64,000 nt of DNA from Ancylomarina sp963977525 (GCA_963977525.1 CAXBPC010000001.1:238574-302573), one strand, 5' to 3'. Shown: positions 36,871 through 46,566, counted from the first letter of the stretch. A program made the numbers and translations. Notes: generated from the sequence alone by a model not told the origin.

Positions 36871-37035
36871 CGAGGGGTAACACAACCTATAAAAAATACA
36901 ATTCATGAAAAACAAGGAATAAAAAAATGTAAAATTATTAGCTGGAGTGATTTGGCTGAATTACTTTACACATTTACTAAAACTAAAAAAGGTTGGATGA
37001 GTGGAGTTCCGAAAATAGCTAAAGATCTAATTTAA
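36871..37035 (+). pseudogene. Possible C-terminal coding remnant
   Basis: A 54-codon frame without an ATG runs to TAA 37033-37035 and reads IISWSDLAELLYTFTKTKKG followed by WMSGVPKIAKDLI, which looks like real protein rather than noise. No start is visible, so it is probably the tail of a lost gene. The product is not recognised. Confidence 0.25.
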
Positions 37036-37067
37036 ATCAATGCAGAACATTAAAGAAAAGCCTTCAT

Positions 37068-37628
37068 ATGAAAAATAAAACCATTGAGGAAAAATGTCGT
37101 TTCAATACTCAGCGACTAGCTGTGAATAGTTGGACTAATCAGCTTAAATGTCTGGATTCTGAGAAAATCTTTGCAGAAAAAATAATAGAAATACTGACAC
37201 CTCATGTTACAAAGTCCCTACCCGATGGATGGCAAAACATTTCAAGTGTAGTAGCCGCTCAAGCATGGATTAAGGATAGAGATAAGGAAAGCCATTTTGT
37301 TACGATCCAACTTTTATCAACCAATGAAACCATAGGCTTTATTTTCCTTTACGAATCTGATTCAGAACCTAACTACCATGAACTACGTTTTGGTTATCTT
37401 TTATCAGAAAAAACTTGGGGCAAAGGCTTAGGAACAGAATTAATTGAGGGTTTAATTAATTGGTGTAAATCAGAAGGAAACATTAAATCAATTTCAGGTG
37501 GTGTTGAAACTGACAATATAGGATCAATTAAAGTACTGGAAAAAGCAGGGTTTTATGTTTCAACATTAGACAACACTCCAGAAGGCGTCATTTTCTATGC
37601 GTATCAATTTGATGTCAGCAGTATATAG
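37068..37628 (+). CDS. GNAT-family N-acetyltransferase
   Basis: 186 residues of the RimJ/RimL-like GNAT type: FNTQRLAVNSWTNQL at the N-terminus, FVTIQLLSTNETIGFIFLY, the acetyl-CoA loop LSEKTWGKGLGTELIEGLINWC, then GGVETDNIGSIKVLEKAGFY. It would acetylate an amine on a protein or small molecule. Monocistronic; its 3' end abuts a second 41-bp-period repeat array. Confidence 0.88.
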   Translation: MKNKTIEEKCRFNTQRLAVNSWTNQLKCLDSEKIFAEKIIEILTPHVTKSLPDGWQNISSVVAAQAWIKDRDKESHFVTIQLLSTNETIGFIFLYESDSEPNYHELRFGYLLSEKTWGKGLGTELIEGLINWCKSEGNIKSISGGVETDNIGSIKVLEKAGFYVSTLDNTPEGVIFYAYQFDVSSI

Positions 37629-37685
37629 CACCAACCATTGATACAGAATCGTCTGTTTTCTGCAATAGAGTTTATTTTTTTGCTC

Positions 37686-37890
37686 TCCACCTCATTCATA
37701 AGCTTCCCACAGTTTCGTTTGGAGCCTTCTACTAGAGTAGAATGCATTTTTTCCTCCCGTTGAACCCTTCTACTGGAGTAGATTGGTCTCCGTGGTTTTT
37801 TTGAAGCCTTCGTCTTGAAACGAAAGGTCCAAACAGTTCAGTAAGAAGCACTCATCTGTATACGAAAGGCTCAAATTAAGCGTGAGCTCT
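37686..37890. repeat. Second degenerate array with 41-bp period and internal dyads
   Basis: TTCTACT starts at 37727 and again at 37768, TTCGTCT at 37809, and a weaker unit at 37851, that is spacings of 41, 41 and 42 bp; an in-phase weaker unit precedes at 37686. Each unit starts with a small dyad (TTCTACT AG AGTAGAA, TCTACTGGAGTAGA, TTCGT...ACGAA) and two end in a segment like TTTGAAGCC or GTTGAACCC. The sequence differs from the array at 18218-18485 but period and architecture are the same. It lies between the convergent GNAT and saccharopine-dehydrogenase-like genes, and its last unit overlaps the 3' end of the latter. Confidence 0.7.
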
Positions 37891-39010
37891 TTTTATAATG
37901 GATGTTTCTATTTTCCAGATAGTTTAAGACATAGTCAAAACACCTTTTATGCTTACCTATCAGCTCCGGAGGAAAAATACCTTTCTCTGAGAACAAGCCT
38001 TCCAAAAACAAATTGGCAACAGCAGTAGCTGTATAACCTGTTGTTCGTGCCATAGATGATGTGCGGGTATCCTTACAATATTCGTCATGCAAATTATAGA
38101 TAATCTCTTCTTTTTCACCCTTGGCGTTTTCCCCTTTTAGCGTCACTCTCATCACGGTTAATTCTTCTTCAAATTCACCCAACTTCCATTCATCGATAAG
38201 AATTTTACTCGTAAAATCTATAGGAGAAATCTGAACGCCATTAATCTCTACACTTTCCTCACTAAAAAAACCACTTTCTTTCAAGACTTTCACATACTCC
38301 ACATGCCTAGGGTAACGCAAAGTCTTTTCTTTCATATTCGGAATATGTGGCATGGTATAAATTATAGATCGGAGTCCATCTGTATTAAAGGATTCCAAGG
38401 TCCCCACCTTATCAAACTCGACATACGTACAATCCGTTAATGGTTCACGAACAACAAGTTCTCCATTTTCGACATAGCGAGCAGGACGGGTGTATTCCTG
38501 AATCACATCAACTGGTGAGAAAGGTGCCTTATAGCAAAAAGGCCATTTTTTTTGTTTAGGCAAGCCTCCAACTAAGCATTCAAAATCGCTTAGCTTCATT
38601 TTCTCGTTGTAGCGACCTAAAATTAAATTACCCATGCCTGGCGCAACCCCACAATCAACAATTGCAGTCACATTTTTAGTCTTAGCCAATGCATCTAATT
38701 CAAAATCATTTTCAGGAAAAAATGAAATATCTACCACATTCACACCTGCCTCAATAATGGCTTTTAAAGTGCGAAAACCAAGAAAGCCGGGCACGGCACA
38801 TATCACCAAATTGTATTGTTTTATTGTGTTTTGCAGCTCTACTTTATCGCACACATCCAGCTTTTGAATTCTTAAACTATTCTGTTTGCGTTTAATATGA
38901 TCCAATACAGACTGATTAATATCGGTAAGAGTTACATCATGGCTGTTTGCCATATCTATTGCCATTGCACTGCCCACCATACCAGCACCTAATACAATTA
39001 CATTGCTCAT
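37871..39010 (-). CDS. Saccharopine dehydrogenase-like oxidoreductase
   Basis: 379 residues with an N-terminal Rossmann fold (VIVLGAGMVGSAMAIDMA) and the saccharopine-dehydrogenase-family sequence VVDISFFPENDFELDALAK and VDCGVAPGMGNLILG, followed by the C-terminal domain and TRTSSMARTTGYTATAVANLFLEG. Family members include lysine-pathway and carboxynorspermidine-type enzymes; which reaction applies here is not clear. Free-standing minus-strand gene. Confidence 0.85.
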   Translation of the reverse strand: MSNVIVLGAGMVGSAMAIDMANSHDVTLTDINQSVLDHIKRKQNSLRIQKLDVCDKVELQNTIKQYNLVICAVPGFLGFRTLKAIIEAGVNVVDISFFPENDFELDALAKTKNVTAIVDCGVAPGMGNLILGRYNEKMKLSDFECLVGGLPKQKKWPFCYKAPFSPVDVIQEYTRPARYVENGELVVREPLTDCTYVEFDKVGTLESFNTDGLRSIIYTMPHIPNMKEKTLRYPRHVEYVKVLKESGFFSEESVEINGVQISPIDFTSKILIDEWKLGEFEEELTVMRVTLKGENAKGEKEEIIYNLHDEYCKDTRTSSMARTTGYTATAVANLFLEGLFSEKGIFPPELIGKHKRCFDYVLNYLENRNIHYKKSSRLI

Positions 39011-39204
39011 AGAGAATGATATTTAAGATTAAAAAACGAATGGGATCAGAATAATCTTATCTTTTTCTGATCAAAGTCTTATAAAGATCTTAAATATCAA
39101 GAAAGTAAAAAAAAATATTTTTTATTGAACTAAGTTATTGGTTAATGGTAGCACCAGCCCTTAAAGATTCTGCTGCAAAATATCAAAGACTATTTGTGCA
39201 AGCT

Positions 39205-39702
39205 TTATTCTTTAATCTCAACTTTGAATGTGAAATACTTTTGAGCTGTGTAGCTAAACAGAATTACAATAAGTGTAGTAGCCATTTTCGAAGGCGTTGG
39301 GTACCATCCACAAGCTTCTACAAATAGCTTTATGAAAATATAGTTTAGAATAACACTCCCCATTACGCTTAATCCATATCGAAAAAACTGAATACGCTTT
39401 CGTAAAAAAGAGCCAGGAAAGCTGATGTATTTAGCTAGTATAAAGCCAATAGGAAACGTAATAATGAAAGACATTATAAAGGCAGCAATATGTGGTGATA
39501 TGGCAACAAAACCAAAATCAACAAGCTCCTTATTCAGGACAAAATTGTAGCATATAAAGTATAGGAATATATCCAAGGCTGTATTTGCACCTCCAGTTGC
39601 CGCATATTTGAAGGTTTGCTCTGGCATAAACCTTTTAAATGGCGGATAAAACCAAAGCACACAGGCCTCTATAAACTTTATTAAACTGTAAAATAGTTTC
39701 AT
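39205..39702 (-). CDS. GtrA-family membrane protein
   Basis: 165 residues with four transmembrane helices. The first begins FKYAATGGANTALDIFLYF and the last ends SKMATTLIVILFSYTAQKYFTF, the standard GtrA layout. GtrA proteins are thought to help move polyprenyl-linked sugars across the membrane in cell-surface modification. A minus-strand TATATTTG (plus 39720-39727) lies 17 bp upstream of the start and is a good -7 match. Confidence 0.88.
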   Translation of the reverse strand: MKLFYSLIKFIEACVLWFYPPFKRFMPEQTFKYAATGGANTALDIFLYFICYNFVLNKELVDFGFVAISPHIAAFIMSFIITFPIGFILAKYISFPGSFLRKRIQFFRYGLSVMGSVILNYIFIKLFVEACGWYPTPSKMATTLIVILFSYTAQKYFTFKVEIKE

Positions 39703-40045
39703 CTCTATAATTTAGATGACAAATATATGATTTTCAATCTTAATTCTTGGTGCTGATAATGTATGATTTTATATGATTAAATCTTATTCCTTTAAAGTCA
39801 TATAAATAGATCATAAACTATCATATTAATCTGCGTCTAATTAAACTAGACAACAAAAGGCTTCCCAATTTGAGAAGCTGCCAGAAAAAATAATTAATTC
39901 ACCATAATGGCATAATTTTCAGAATGGGCATATTCAAATTTTCTGTTAATTATGAAAATTTTGTAATTCTGAGAATGCTTTGCGTAATACAATCTAAAAG
40001 TAAATGCCCAGTTTACAAATCGCTGGGCATTTCACTATATGCTAT
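39703..40045. other. Spacer between GtrA and ovoA with two hairpins
   Basis: No gene seen. It has an inverted repeat GCTTC(C)CAATTTGAGAAGC at 39862-39880 and a second, stronger one with arms AAATGCCCAG (40002-40011) and CTGGGCATTT (40023-40032), 13 bp after the ovoA stop. The latter probably ends the ovoA transcript, though its T tract on the minus strand is weak. Confidence 0.55.
39720..39727 (-). promoter_or_regulatory. Candidate -7 promoter element of the GtrA gene
   Basis: Plus-strand CAAATATA reads TATATTTG on the minus strand, matching TAnnTTTG; its end is 17 bp before the start codon. Confidence 0.5.
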
Positions 40046-42196
40046 TTACTTTTTCTTCCAAATCGTCATTTGCGCAATGGTATGTTGATATTTACGAACC
40101 GTTTCACGAATCACAAATGGCAAATTTTTAGGTGCTTCCACCAGTTCAAAATGCTCCGACAATTGTTCTTTCAGTCCATCGAGTGTGGTATAAGGCTCAC
40201 CATCTTTCCGATAGCCTCCTACCCAATTATCAAGATCGGTAAATTCGTCGAGCCAAGTATATGGCGATGTAAGCACAAGCAAACCGCCTACATTAATTCG
40301 ATTATGAACGTCCTGTAAAAACTTAATCGGATCGTATAAGCGATCAATCAGATTACTGGCAATAAGCAAATCGTATCCTGAGAAAAATGGCTTTAGATTA
40401 CAAGCATCTCCTTGGAAGAAATCCACTTTGTATGCATAAGTATCCAGTTCATAGTCTGATAGTTTAATCTCCTGATAAGTGTCAAGCTTACCCTCTTCAA
40501 TTCGACTATAATTAAGCTTACCACTTTCTTTAAGCTGCGTTCCTATTCGAATAAATCGAGCAGAAAAATCAAGACCTGTTACTTTATCGAAATACTTCGC
40601 CAACTCGAAAGAGGTTCGTCCTGTGGCACAACCCAAGTCAAGAGCTGATTCATGGTTGATTGTCTTCAAATGCTCTTGCAACAGCTTAATACAAGCCGTA
40701 GAGTAGTTTTCTACACCAAAATAAGTCTGTCCATATTGAAACTCACAATATTGAGAAACCAACTCATCGCTCTCGTAATAATCATCCTCAATAGCCACCT
40801 CAACTTCTGATTCTATATAACGGAAGCCAGCATGCTGAAAAAAGTGACGACGGAAAGCATAACGTGAATCTTTTATGGACAAATTACCTGTCGATATCCA
40901 AGAACCACCCTTTATTAAATTATGTCGAGCATCGAAAGTTGGTGTAGAGAAATCATCGTAAAAAGGGTGAATCTCAAAACCATTTAGAGCAGAAATTGGC
41001 ATCTCAGTCCATTGCCACACATTACCAATCACATCGTAAAAGCCATTGAATTCAAACTCATCAACCGGACAAGAGGAAGCGTAATGCTCTAGGTTAATAT
41101 TCCCAGGAGCCTTTTCCCAATAAGGTTGATCGGCTATATCAAGTGAATTACGCAACAGGTAATATTCACCCTCGGTTGGCATTCTTAGTTTCCTTCCTGT
41201 TTTAGCTGACTTCCAATTACAAAAAGCCTTTGCTTCCAAGTAATTTACCTCAACAGGCCAATTCCAAGGCATAGCTATCTCTTGTAACATACATCGTAAG
41301 TTCCAGTCACTCTCACCTTTCACCCAAAACACAGGATACTCACACTTTTTAAACTGTACCCAACTCCATCCTTCTTCTGTCCACCACTCCTGATCTTTAT
41401 AGCCATCATCTTCAACGAAAGCTTTGAATTCCTGATTGGAAACCAAAAATTTGGAAGCCGAAAAGGCATTTATATCTGTACTTAATTTGCCAAACTCGTT
41501 ATCCCAACCATATAAAGCATCCTCCTTTGTCTTACCCAAGTTCACATGGCCGGCATTAACTTTCATCAAATCATTTGTTGGTGCATTTCCTGACTCATCA
41601 CATATTTTGAATAGAGGGTTATCTTGGATTTGATCTATTGGAAGTTGACGAATCAGCACCGAAGAAGTTTCGATATGAATACGCTGATGCTCGATGCCCA
41701 TTATAATCACCCAAAATGGATTCCCCCAATTAATCGGCATGGTAAGAGGCAATTCAGTAATCAAATTCTCAAGCATAGCTTTCACTAGCTTTCTGTAATC
41801 TCGCACCTCTTGCAAGCTAGGCCAATCGTAATGCTTCTCATTCAAATCATCCCAAGACATTTCATCTACCCCAACTGCGAATATCGATTCAAACTTGGGG
41901 TTAATTCGTTCTGTAATAAGACCAGCCAACAATAGCTTATTAATAAAGAAAGTAGCTGTATGCCCAATGTAGAAAATGAGTGGATGACGCAGCGGATCGG
42001 CTCGCATACAAAAAGCCTCCTCTCCCTTCAAAGAATCATATAATCTATCGTCAAGTTCCCAGCTAGCAAGAAAGTATTCTAATATTTCTTTCCTTTTCTC
42101 TTCTGGGTTTCCTGAGTTTAGAATGGGTGTTTTTGTAACAAGTATATTTGGATTAGGTTCCATATCAATTATCTTTTTATCGTATAAGTATTGCAT
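40046..42196 (-). CDS. ovoA: OvoA, 5-histidylcysteine sulfoxide synthase with methyltransferase domain
   Basis: 716 residues. The N-terminus TPILNSGNPEEKRKEILEYF is characteristic of OvoA. A DinB-like domain carries the iron-binding motif HQRIHIE (HX3HXE, about residues 170-176). A central formylglycine-generating-enzyme-like domain contains FYDVIGNVWQWTEMP and LIKGGSWISTGNLS. The C-terminal SAM methyltransferase begins near residue 525 (ALDLGCATGRTSFELAKYF). It joins cysteine to histidine as a sulfoxide and methylates the product, giving ovothiol. TAAATTTG on the minus strand (plus 42234-42241) precedes the start by about 38 bp and supports the upstream ATG at 42196; MEPNPN at residue 12 is the alternative. 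Confidence 0.93.
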   Translation of the reverse strand: MQYLYDKKIIDMEPNPNILVTKTPILNSGNPEEKRKEILEYFLASWELDDRLYDSLKGEEAFCMRADPLRHPLIFYIGHTATFFINKLLLAGLITERINPKFESIFAVGVDEMSWDDLNEKHYDWPSLQEVRDYRKLVKAMLENLITELPLTMPINWGNPFWVIIMGIEHQRIHIETSSVLIRQLPIDQIQDNPLFKICDESGNAPTNDLMKVNAGHVNLGKTKEDALYGWDNEFGKLSTDINAFSASKFLVSNQEFKAFVEDDGYKDQEWWTEEGWSWVQFKKCEYPVFWVKGESDWNLRCMLQEIAMPWNWPVEVNYLEAKAFCNWKSAKTGRKLRMPTEGEYYLLRNSLDIADQPYWEKAPGNINLEHYASSCPVDEFEFNGFYDVIGNVWQWTEMPISALNGFEIHPFYDDFSTPTFDARHNLIKGGSWISTGNLSIKDSRYAFRRHFFQHAGFRYIESEVEVAIEDDYYESDELVSQYCEFQYGQTYFGVENYSTACIKLLQEHLKTINHESALDLGCATGRTSFELAKYFDKVTGLDFSARFIRIGTQLKESGKLNYSRIEEGKLDTYQEIKLSDYELDTYAYKVDFFQGDACNLKPFFSGYDLLIASNLIDRLYDPIKFLQDVHNRINVGGLLVLTSPYTWLDEFTDLDNWVGGYRKDGEPYTTLDGLKEQLSEHFELVEAPKNLPFVIRETVRKYQHTIAQMTIWKKK

Positions 42197-42233
42197 AAAT
42201 TTTCATGGGTAATGAAGTTAAGAATTTTTATCA

Positions 42234-42241
42234 CAAATTTA
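42234..42241 (-). promoter_or_regulatory. Candidate -7 promoter element of ovoA
   Basis: Plus-strand CAAATTTA reads TAAATTTG on the minus strand and matches TAnnTTTG, about 38 bp before the ovoA start. Confidence 0.5.
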
Positions 42242-42540
42242 TGCATCCAAATGATCCCTACAGATGAAATCACTTATACTCAGGATGTAAAGTCAATTAG
42301 TTAAATACTTGTTAAAATTGGCCAAATCAGAGTTCTGGAGAATAATAAACAGTTTAATATGATATTTTTGGAATCAAATTAAAAATAAGACTAAACCTTT
42401 TGCTTTACTGGCCGTCTAAACACCGATTCCAATCTAATGAAACCCTTATTCTGGCTTTATTAGATGTAGGAAACCATCAACGACTAGAAATTCAAAACGG
42501 AAGAACAACCTACCGCTTACCTTAAACAAGGACTTAAAAC
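42242..42540. other. Spacer upstream of the TonB-dependent receptor with a possible coding tail
   Basis: No full gene. A start-less frame ending in TAA just before the receptor reads LILALLDVGNHQRLEIQNG followed by RTTYRLP, which looks like a lost gene end but is not identified. The receptor's promoter should lie here; no clear consensus was found. Confidence 0.3.
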
Positions 42541-45018
42541 ATGAAGAGAGCACTACTATTATTGGTTATTGCAATGCTGATTAGCCTAACTCAGGCTATG
42601 ACACCAGTACCAAACTCAACGGGGGCAACGAGCGGTACAATTAAAGGTATTGTGAAAGACAAGGATTTAAAAACAGCCATTGAATATGCGACTGTTTCAG
42701 TTTATCGAATGGCAGATTCTAGCTTGGTAAACGGTACCATTACTAATACTAAGGGCGAGTTTGTACTCAACAAATTAGAACCTGGTAATTATTATGCTGA
42801 GATTACATTCATCGGTTATAATAAAAAAACAATTCGTAATATTCCTATTTCGAAAAAGAACCGAGTTGCAAACCTAAAGGAGATCTTAATTAGTCAAGCA
42901 AGCGAAGCTATAGACGAAGTAATGGTCAGCGCAGAACGTTTGCCGGTACAATATCAGATTGATAAAAAAGTCATTCCTGTGAGCAGACAATTAACAACTG
43001 CCAGTGGCAATGCAGTTGATGTATTGGAGAGCGTCCCTTCTATCAATGTTGATATTGAAGGTAACGTCAGTCTAAGAGGTAGCAGTAACTTTACGGTTCT
43101 CATCGATGGTCGTCCATCTATTTTAGATGCCGCTGATATTTTAACTCAAATGCCATCTAGCGTAATAGATAATATCGAAATTATCACAAACCCTTCTGCT
43201 AAATACGATCCAGAAGGATCATCTGGAATAATAAATATTATTACAAAAAAAGGGAAGTTAAAAGGAACCAGCGGTGTTGTTAACCTCAATATTGGTACGT
43301 ATGAAAACAGGGGCGCTGACTTTTTGGTCAACTTACGCAAAAATAAATTCAATTTCCACTTTGGAATGGATTATAACAACCGTAATTTTTCTGGCGATAG
43401 TGAAAGTGAAAACAGTATAACAAGTGTTGATGAAGAAACAGATATTAGTACAACAAACTATTTTCTCTCTAATGGTGAAACAGAAAGAGAGCGCATCGGC
43501 TATGGTCTTCGTACCGGCTTTGAATATGAGATCAATGAACAAAATCTTATAACCCTAGGTTTACGCTATGGTGGCAGAGAAATGAATATAGGATCAAAGC
43601 TTGACTATACTGATTATTTCACTATAGATGGAGGTACTCTAAGTCCGGAGGAACATTACAAAAGTACTGACAATTGGAATCGTGAGATGGAATTTTACAG
43701 TGCTAACTTCAGCTACCAACGTAAGTTTAAGGGCAAAGGTCATCAATTACTAACACAGGTGAATTACTCATACCGCGATGGCGATGAGAAATCTATAACT
43801 GAACGTCGACAGGACGAAATAATAATTGATGGTAAAAAGGCTACCGAAAAAGGCCCGGGTTCACGATTGGACATCAGTACTGACTATACCCTTCCCTTGG
43901 GTGGTAAAAGCAAATTCGAAGCAGGTTATCAGGCAAAACTTCGCCAGAGTGAGGACATCACAACACAGTTGGATAATACTGGTGCTGGTTATGTTTTGCA
44001 GCCGGAATTTGGTAACGAAGTAGACTATAAAAAAAATGTACACGGAATTTATGCCTTATACGCTGATCAGGCAGGAATATTGGGTTACCAATTGGGATTG
44101 AGAAGTGAATATACCGACAGAGTGATTATGTTCAAAGGCGAAGCTGAAAACTTCACAATCAATCGTTGGGATTTTTTTCCTACCATTCATACTCAAATCG
44201 ATTTAAAGGAAGGCAATCAAATAATGGCCAGCTATACCCGACGTATTCAGCGCCCAAGAGGCTGGAACCTTGAGCCCTTTATCACCTGGACTGATGCTTA
44301 TAACGTTCGAAAAGGGAATCCTAACTTAGATCCTGAGTATATTGATTCATATGAACTGGGGTATCAGAAACGTATTGGCGAACAGTCTATTTCATTTGAA
44401 ACCTATTATCGTATCACTCACAACGTGATGGAGCGGATCCGATCGGCTTATCAGGATAATGTGATGTTATCAACCACTGAAAATGTGGGAACAGATTATT
44501 CCTTAGGTGTAGAAACTATGGTGAATTTAAGTGTAGCCCAATGGTTTAAGAATGATCTAATTGGTAATGTGTATCACTATAAAGAAAAAGGAGATTACAC
44601 AACCTACGATAACGAGAATGTGGGAACGATTCATGATTTTTCAACAGAGAGTTTCAATTGGAGTTTGAGAAACAACTCAACTTTCATGTTTAATAAAACC
44701 ACCCGATTTCAAGTGAATGTTATTTATAACTCCGCTAGTAAAAAAGCACAGGGTGAACGTAAAGGTTTTATCACAGCTAACTTGGGTCTAAAAAAAGACT
44801 TTATGAAACGTAAACTATCAGCAACGCTACAAGTTCGCAACATATTGAATACTGCTAAATATGAAAACATTAACGAAGGTCCTGATTTTTATAACTACAG
44901 CAAATTCGATATGCAGTGGCCAAATATTAAACTAAACTTGAGTTATAAGATCAATAATTTTAAAAAGAAGCGTGGAGCCATAGGTCAAGGTGGTGATATG
45001 GAAGAATTTGAAATGTAA
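42541..45018 (+). CDS. TonB-dependent outer membrane receptor (CarboxypepD_reg-like N-terminus)
   Basis: 825 residues: signal peptide (LLLVIAMLISLTQAM), a carboxypeptidase regulatory-like domain (GTIKGIVKDKDLKTAIEYATVSVY ... GNYYAEITFIGY), a plug (NAVDVLESVPSINVDIEGNVSLRGSSNFTVLIDGRPS), and an outer-membrane barrel of the 'outer membrane beta-barrel family' type ending SYKINNFKKKRGAIGQGGDMEEFEM. No SusD partner is adjacent. The cargo could be a peptide, siderophore or other ligand; it is not predictable. A weak hairpin followed by a long T tract at 45039-45071 probably ends the transcript. Confidence 0.9.
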   Translation: MKRALLLLVIAMLISLTQAMTPVPNSTGATSGTIKGIVKDKDLKTAIEYATVSVYRMADSSLVNGTITNTKGEFVLNKLEPGNYYAEITFIGYNKKTIRNIPISKKNRVANLKEILISQASEAIDEVMVSAERLPVQYQIDKKVIPVSRQLTTASGNAVDVLESVPSINVDIEGNVSLRGSSNFTVLIDGRPSILDAADILTQMPSSVIDNIEIITNPSAKYDPEGSSGIINIITKKGKLKGTSGVVNLNIGTYENRGADFLVNLRKNKFNFHFGMDYNNRNFSGDSESENSITSVDEETDISTTNYFLSNGETERERIGYGLRTGFEYEINEQNLITLGLRYGGREMNIGSKLDYTDYFTIDGGTLSPEEHYKSTDNWNREMEFYSANFSYQRKFKGKGHQLLTQVNYSYRDGDEKSITERRQDEIIIDGKKATEKGPGSRLDISTDYTLPLGGKSKFEAGYQAKLRQSEDITTQLDNTGAGYVLQPEFGNEVDYKKNVHGIYALYADQAGILGYQLGLRSEYTDRVIMFKGEAENFTINRWDFFPTIHTQIDLKEGNQIMASYTRRIQRPRGWNLEPFITWTDAYNVRKGNPNLDPEYIDSYELGYQKRIGEQSISFETYYRITHNVMERIRSAYQDNVMLSTTENVGTDYSLGVETMVNLSVAQWFKNDLIGNVYHYKEKGDYTTYDNENVGTIHDFSTESFNWSLRNNSTFMFNKTTRFQVNVIYNSASKKAQGERKGFITANLGLKKDFMKRKLSATLQVRNILNTAKYENINEGPDFYNYSKFDMQWPNIKLNLSYKINNFKKKRGAIGQGGDMEEFEM

Positions 45019-45084
45019 TCTCAATTCGATAACAATACAAGAGAGGTGTTCTTAGGAATACTTCTTTTTTTTTATCAAAACTGA

Positions 45085-45726
45085 TTACATTTTCGTCTTT
45101 ATGAATGATTTAACGGCTTTGACTCTAAACACAAAACCCAAGCCAAATAAAACACCATAAATCAACCACGATTGATCAAGAATAACTAGATGTGCCATTA
45201 CCAATAGTGCGGCGAAATATACCCATCGATGCAGACTCTTCCAGTTACGTTTTAACAGTTTCATTGCTCTCTTACTCGAAGTTAATGTGAGACTTAAAAT
45301 AATGAGGAAAGCTATAAAACCAATTATTAACTCAGGTCTAGTAAAAATAGGTAGAATACCTTCCGAAAAAATAAAGACCATTACATGAAGCGTTGTAAAC
45401 AAACCTGTCGTAATACCTATAGATTGACGGAAATAAAGAGGGAAGTTTTTACGGATTATAAGGCTGATAGGTGACATTAAAAATGCAGCAAGGAAAAAAC
45501 GAATTGCCCACAATCCAGTCAAACTGGTCACATATTCTATTCCTGGAATAAAATCACGATCAAGACGATCTGCCTCCTCGTCTGATAACTCCTTATCAAC
45601 AAAGCTTAGAATATCTTCGGCCTGTTGCGAAAAGTCAAGTTCAATAAACTGAGCCAATTTCCACAGAACAAACACGCCAATTAGTATTATGGGAAATATC
45701 GCTATATAAGACTTTTTTATAGGCAT
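45085..45726 (-). CDS. MsrQ/ferric-reductase-like haem membrane protein
   Basis: 213 residues with about six transmembrane helices and a ferric-reductase-like core (FFLAAFLMSPISLIIRKNFPLYFRQSIGITTGLFTTLHVMVFIF, then SLHRWVYFAALLVMAHLVI) in which the histidines TTLHVM, SLHRW and MAHL are haem-ligand candidates. This resembles MsrQ, the haem partner of methionine sulfoxide reductase MsrP, but no msrP is next to it, so a different electron acceptor is possible. Confidence 0.75.
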   Translation of the reverse strand: MPIKKSYIAIFPIILIGVFVLWKLAQFIELDFSQQAEDILSFVDKELSDEEADRLDRDFIPGIEYVTSLTGLWAIRFFLAAFLMSPISLIIRKNFPLYFRQSIGITTGLFTTLHVMVFIFSEGILPIFTRPELIIGFIAFLIILSLTLTSSKRAMKLLKRNWKSLHRWVYFAALLVMAHLVILDQSWLIYGVLFGLGFVFRVKAVKSFIKTKM

Positions 45727-45900
45727 CGAAGCTTGATCTATTAAATGTGAGGTTAAAGTCTAACGAAATAGACTTGTATTACAAAAAAAAACAAAAAAGT
45801 CCAGTTTGTGGCACATCCGAATGAAAATACCTAGATGTTGGTATAAAAAAAGAGCCTTAATCTAACGATCAAGACTCTTAAATATTTTTGTAAATGAAAT

Positions 45901-46566
45901 TTACATACCCAAATTTCGGTTCTTGTTTATTTCATCTTGTAATTTTCTTGCTAATTTTTGCTCACGTACTAAAGCATTCTTTCTATGTGCATCGAATTCT
46001 TCTCTCACTTCATCCAATCTTACCTGAGTCTCTTTCGTTACCGAATTACTTCTTTTGAATAATAAAAAAAAGAAACCTGTCAAAACCAGCAGACCTCCTA
46101 CCAAACTCCAGATAAACAAATTATAACTTGACTTCGACATTTGAATTCCTAATAGAGACATACTATCCTTCTCACCTTGTATAGTCGTTAATGCATCCTT
46201 AGTCTCACTTAGTTCTAGCTCCAAAGACTTAATTGATTTGTCTCTATCAGATACAATCTTCTCTGATCCTAAAAAATCCTGTCTAATTGCATTCAAACTA
46301 TCAACAAAACCCGATTCAAATTTCTTTAACCAAGCAATCTCAATCACTTTATATATCTGATATCTAGAAGATTTCTCCATGATATATTCAAACTGCTCTT
46401 TTATAGGAGCATTTTCAATATAAGCACGTGGCTTAACTACAGTTTTTTTCTTCTGCGTACTTTCTTGCTTTGCTTGAGTTTGCTCTGCATCATTTGTTTG
46501 AGCAGTAAGTGCAAATGAAAGACATAAAATTAGAGTTAGAGTCGAAAGAAGTTTTGTTGTTTTCAT
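45901..46566 (-). CDS. Secreted/anchored coiled-coil protein, function unknown
   Basis: 221 residues with a signal peptide ending FALTAQTND, a basic/Gln-rich linker, a coiled coil (SIKSLELELSETKDALTTIQGEKD), a single transmembrane helix (LFIWSLVGGLLVLTGFFFLLF, about 150-170), and a charged C-terminal helix (LDEVREEFDAHRKNALVREQKLARKLQDEI). No family recognised; topology suggests periplasmic coiled coil with a cytoplasmic coiled tail. Confidence 0.65.
   Translation of the reverse strand: MKTTKLLSTLTLILCLSFALTAQTNDAEQTQAKQESTQKKKTVVKPRAYIENAPIKEQFEYIMEKSSRYQIYKVIEIAWLKKFESGFVDSLNAIRQDFLGSEKIVSDRDKSIKSLELELSETKDALTTIQGEKDSMSLLGIQMSKSSYNLFIWSLVGGLLVLTGFFFLLFKRSNSVTKETQVRLDEVREEFDAHRKNALVREQKLARKLQDEINKNRNLGM

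Noticed and set aside
45085..45726. Firm call of MsrQ with MsrP partner
   Set aside because: No msrP is adjacent, so only an MsrQ/ferric-reductase-like call is supported.
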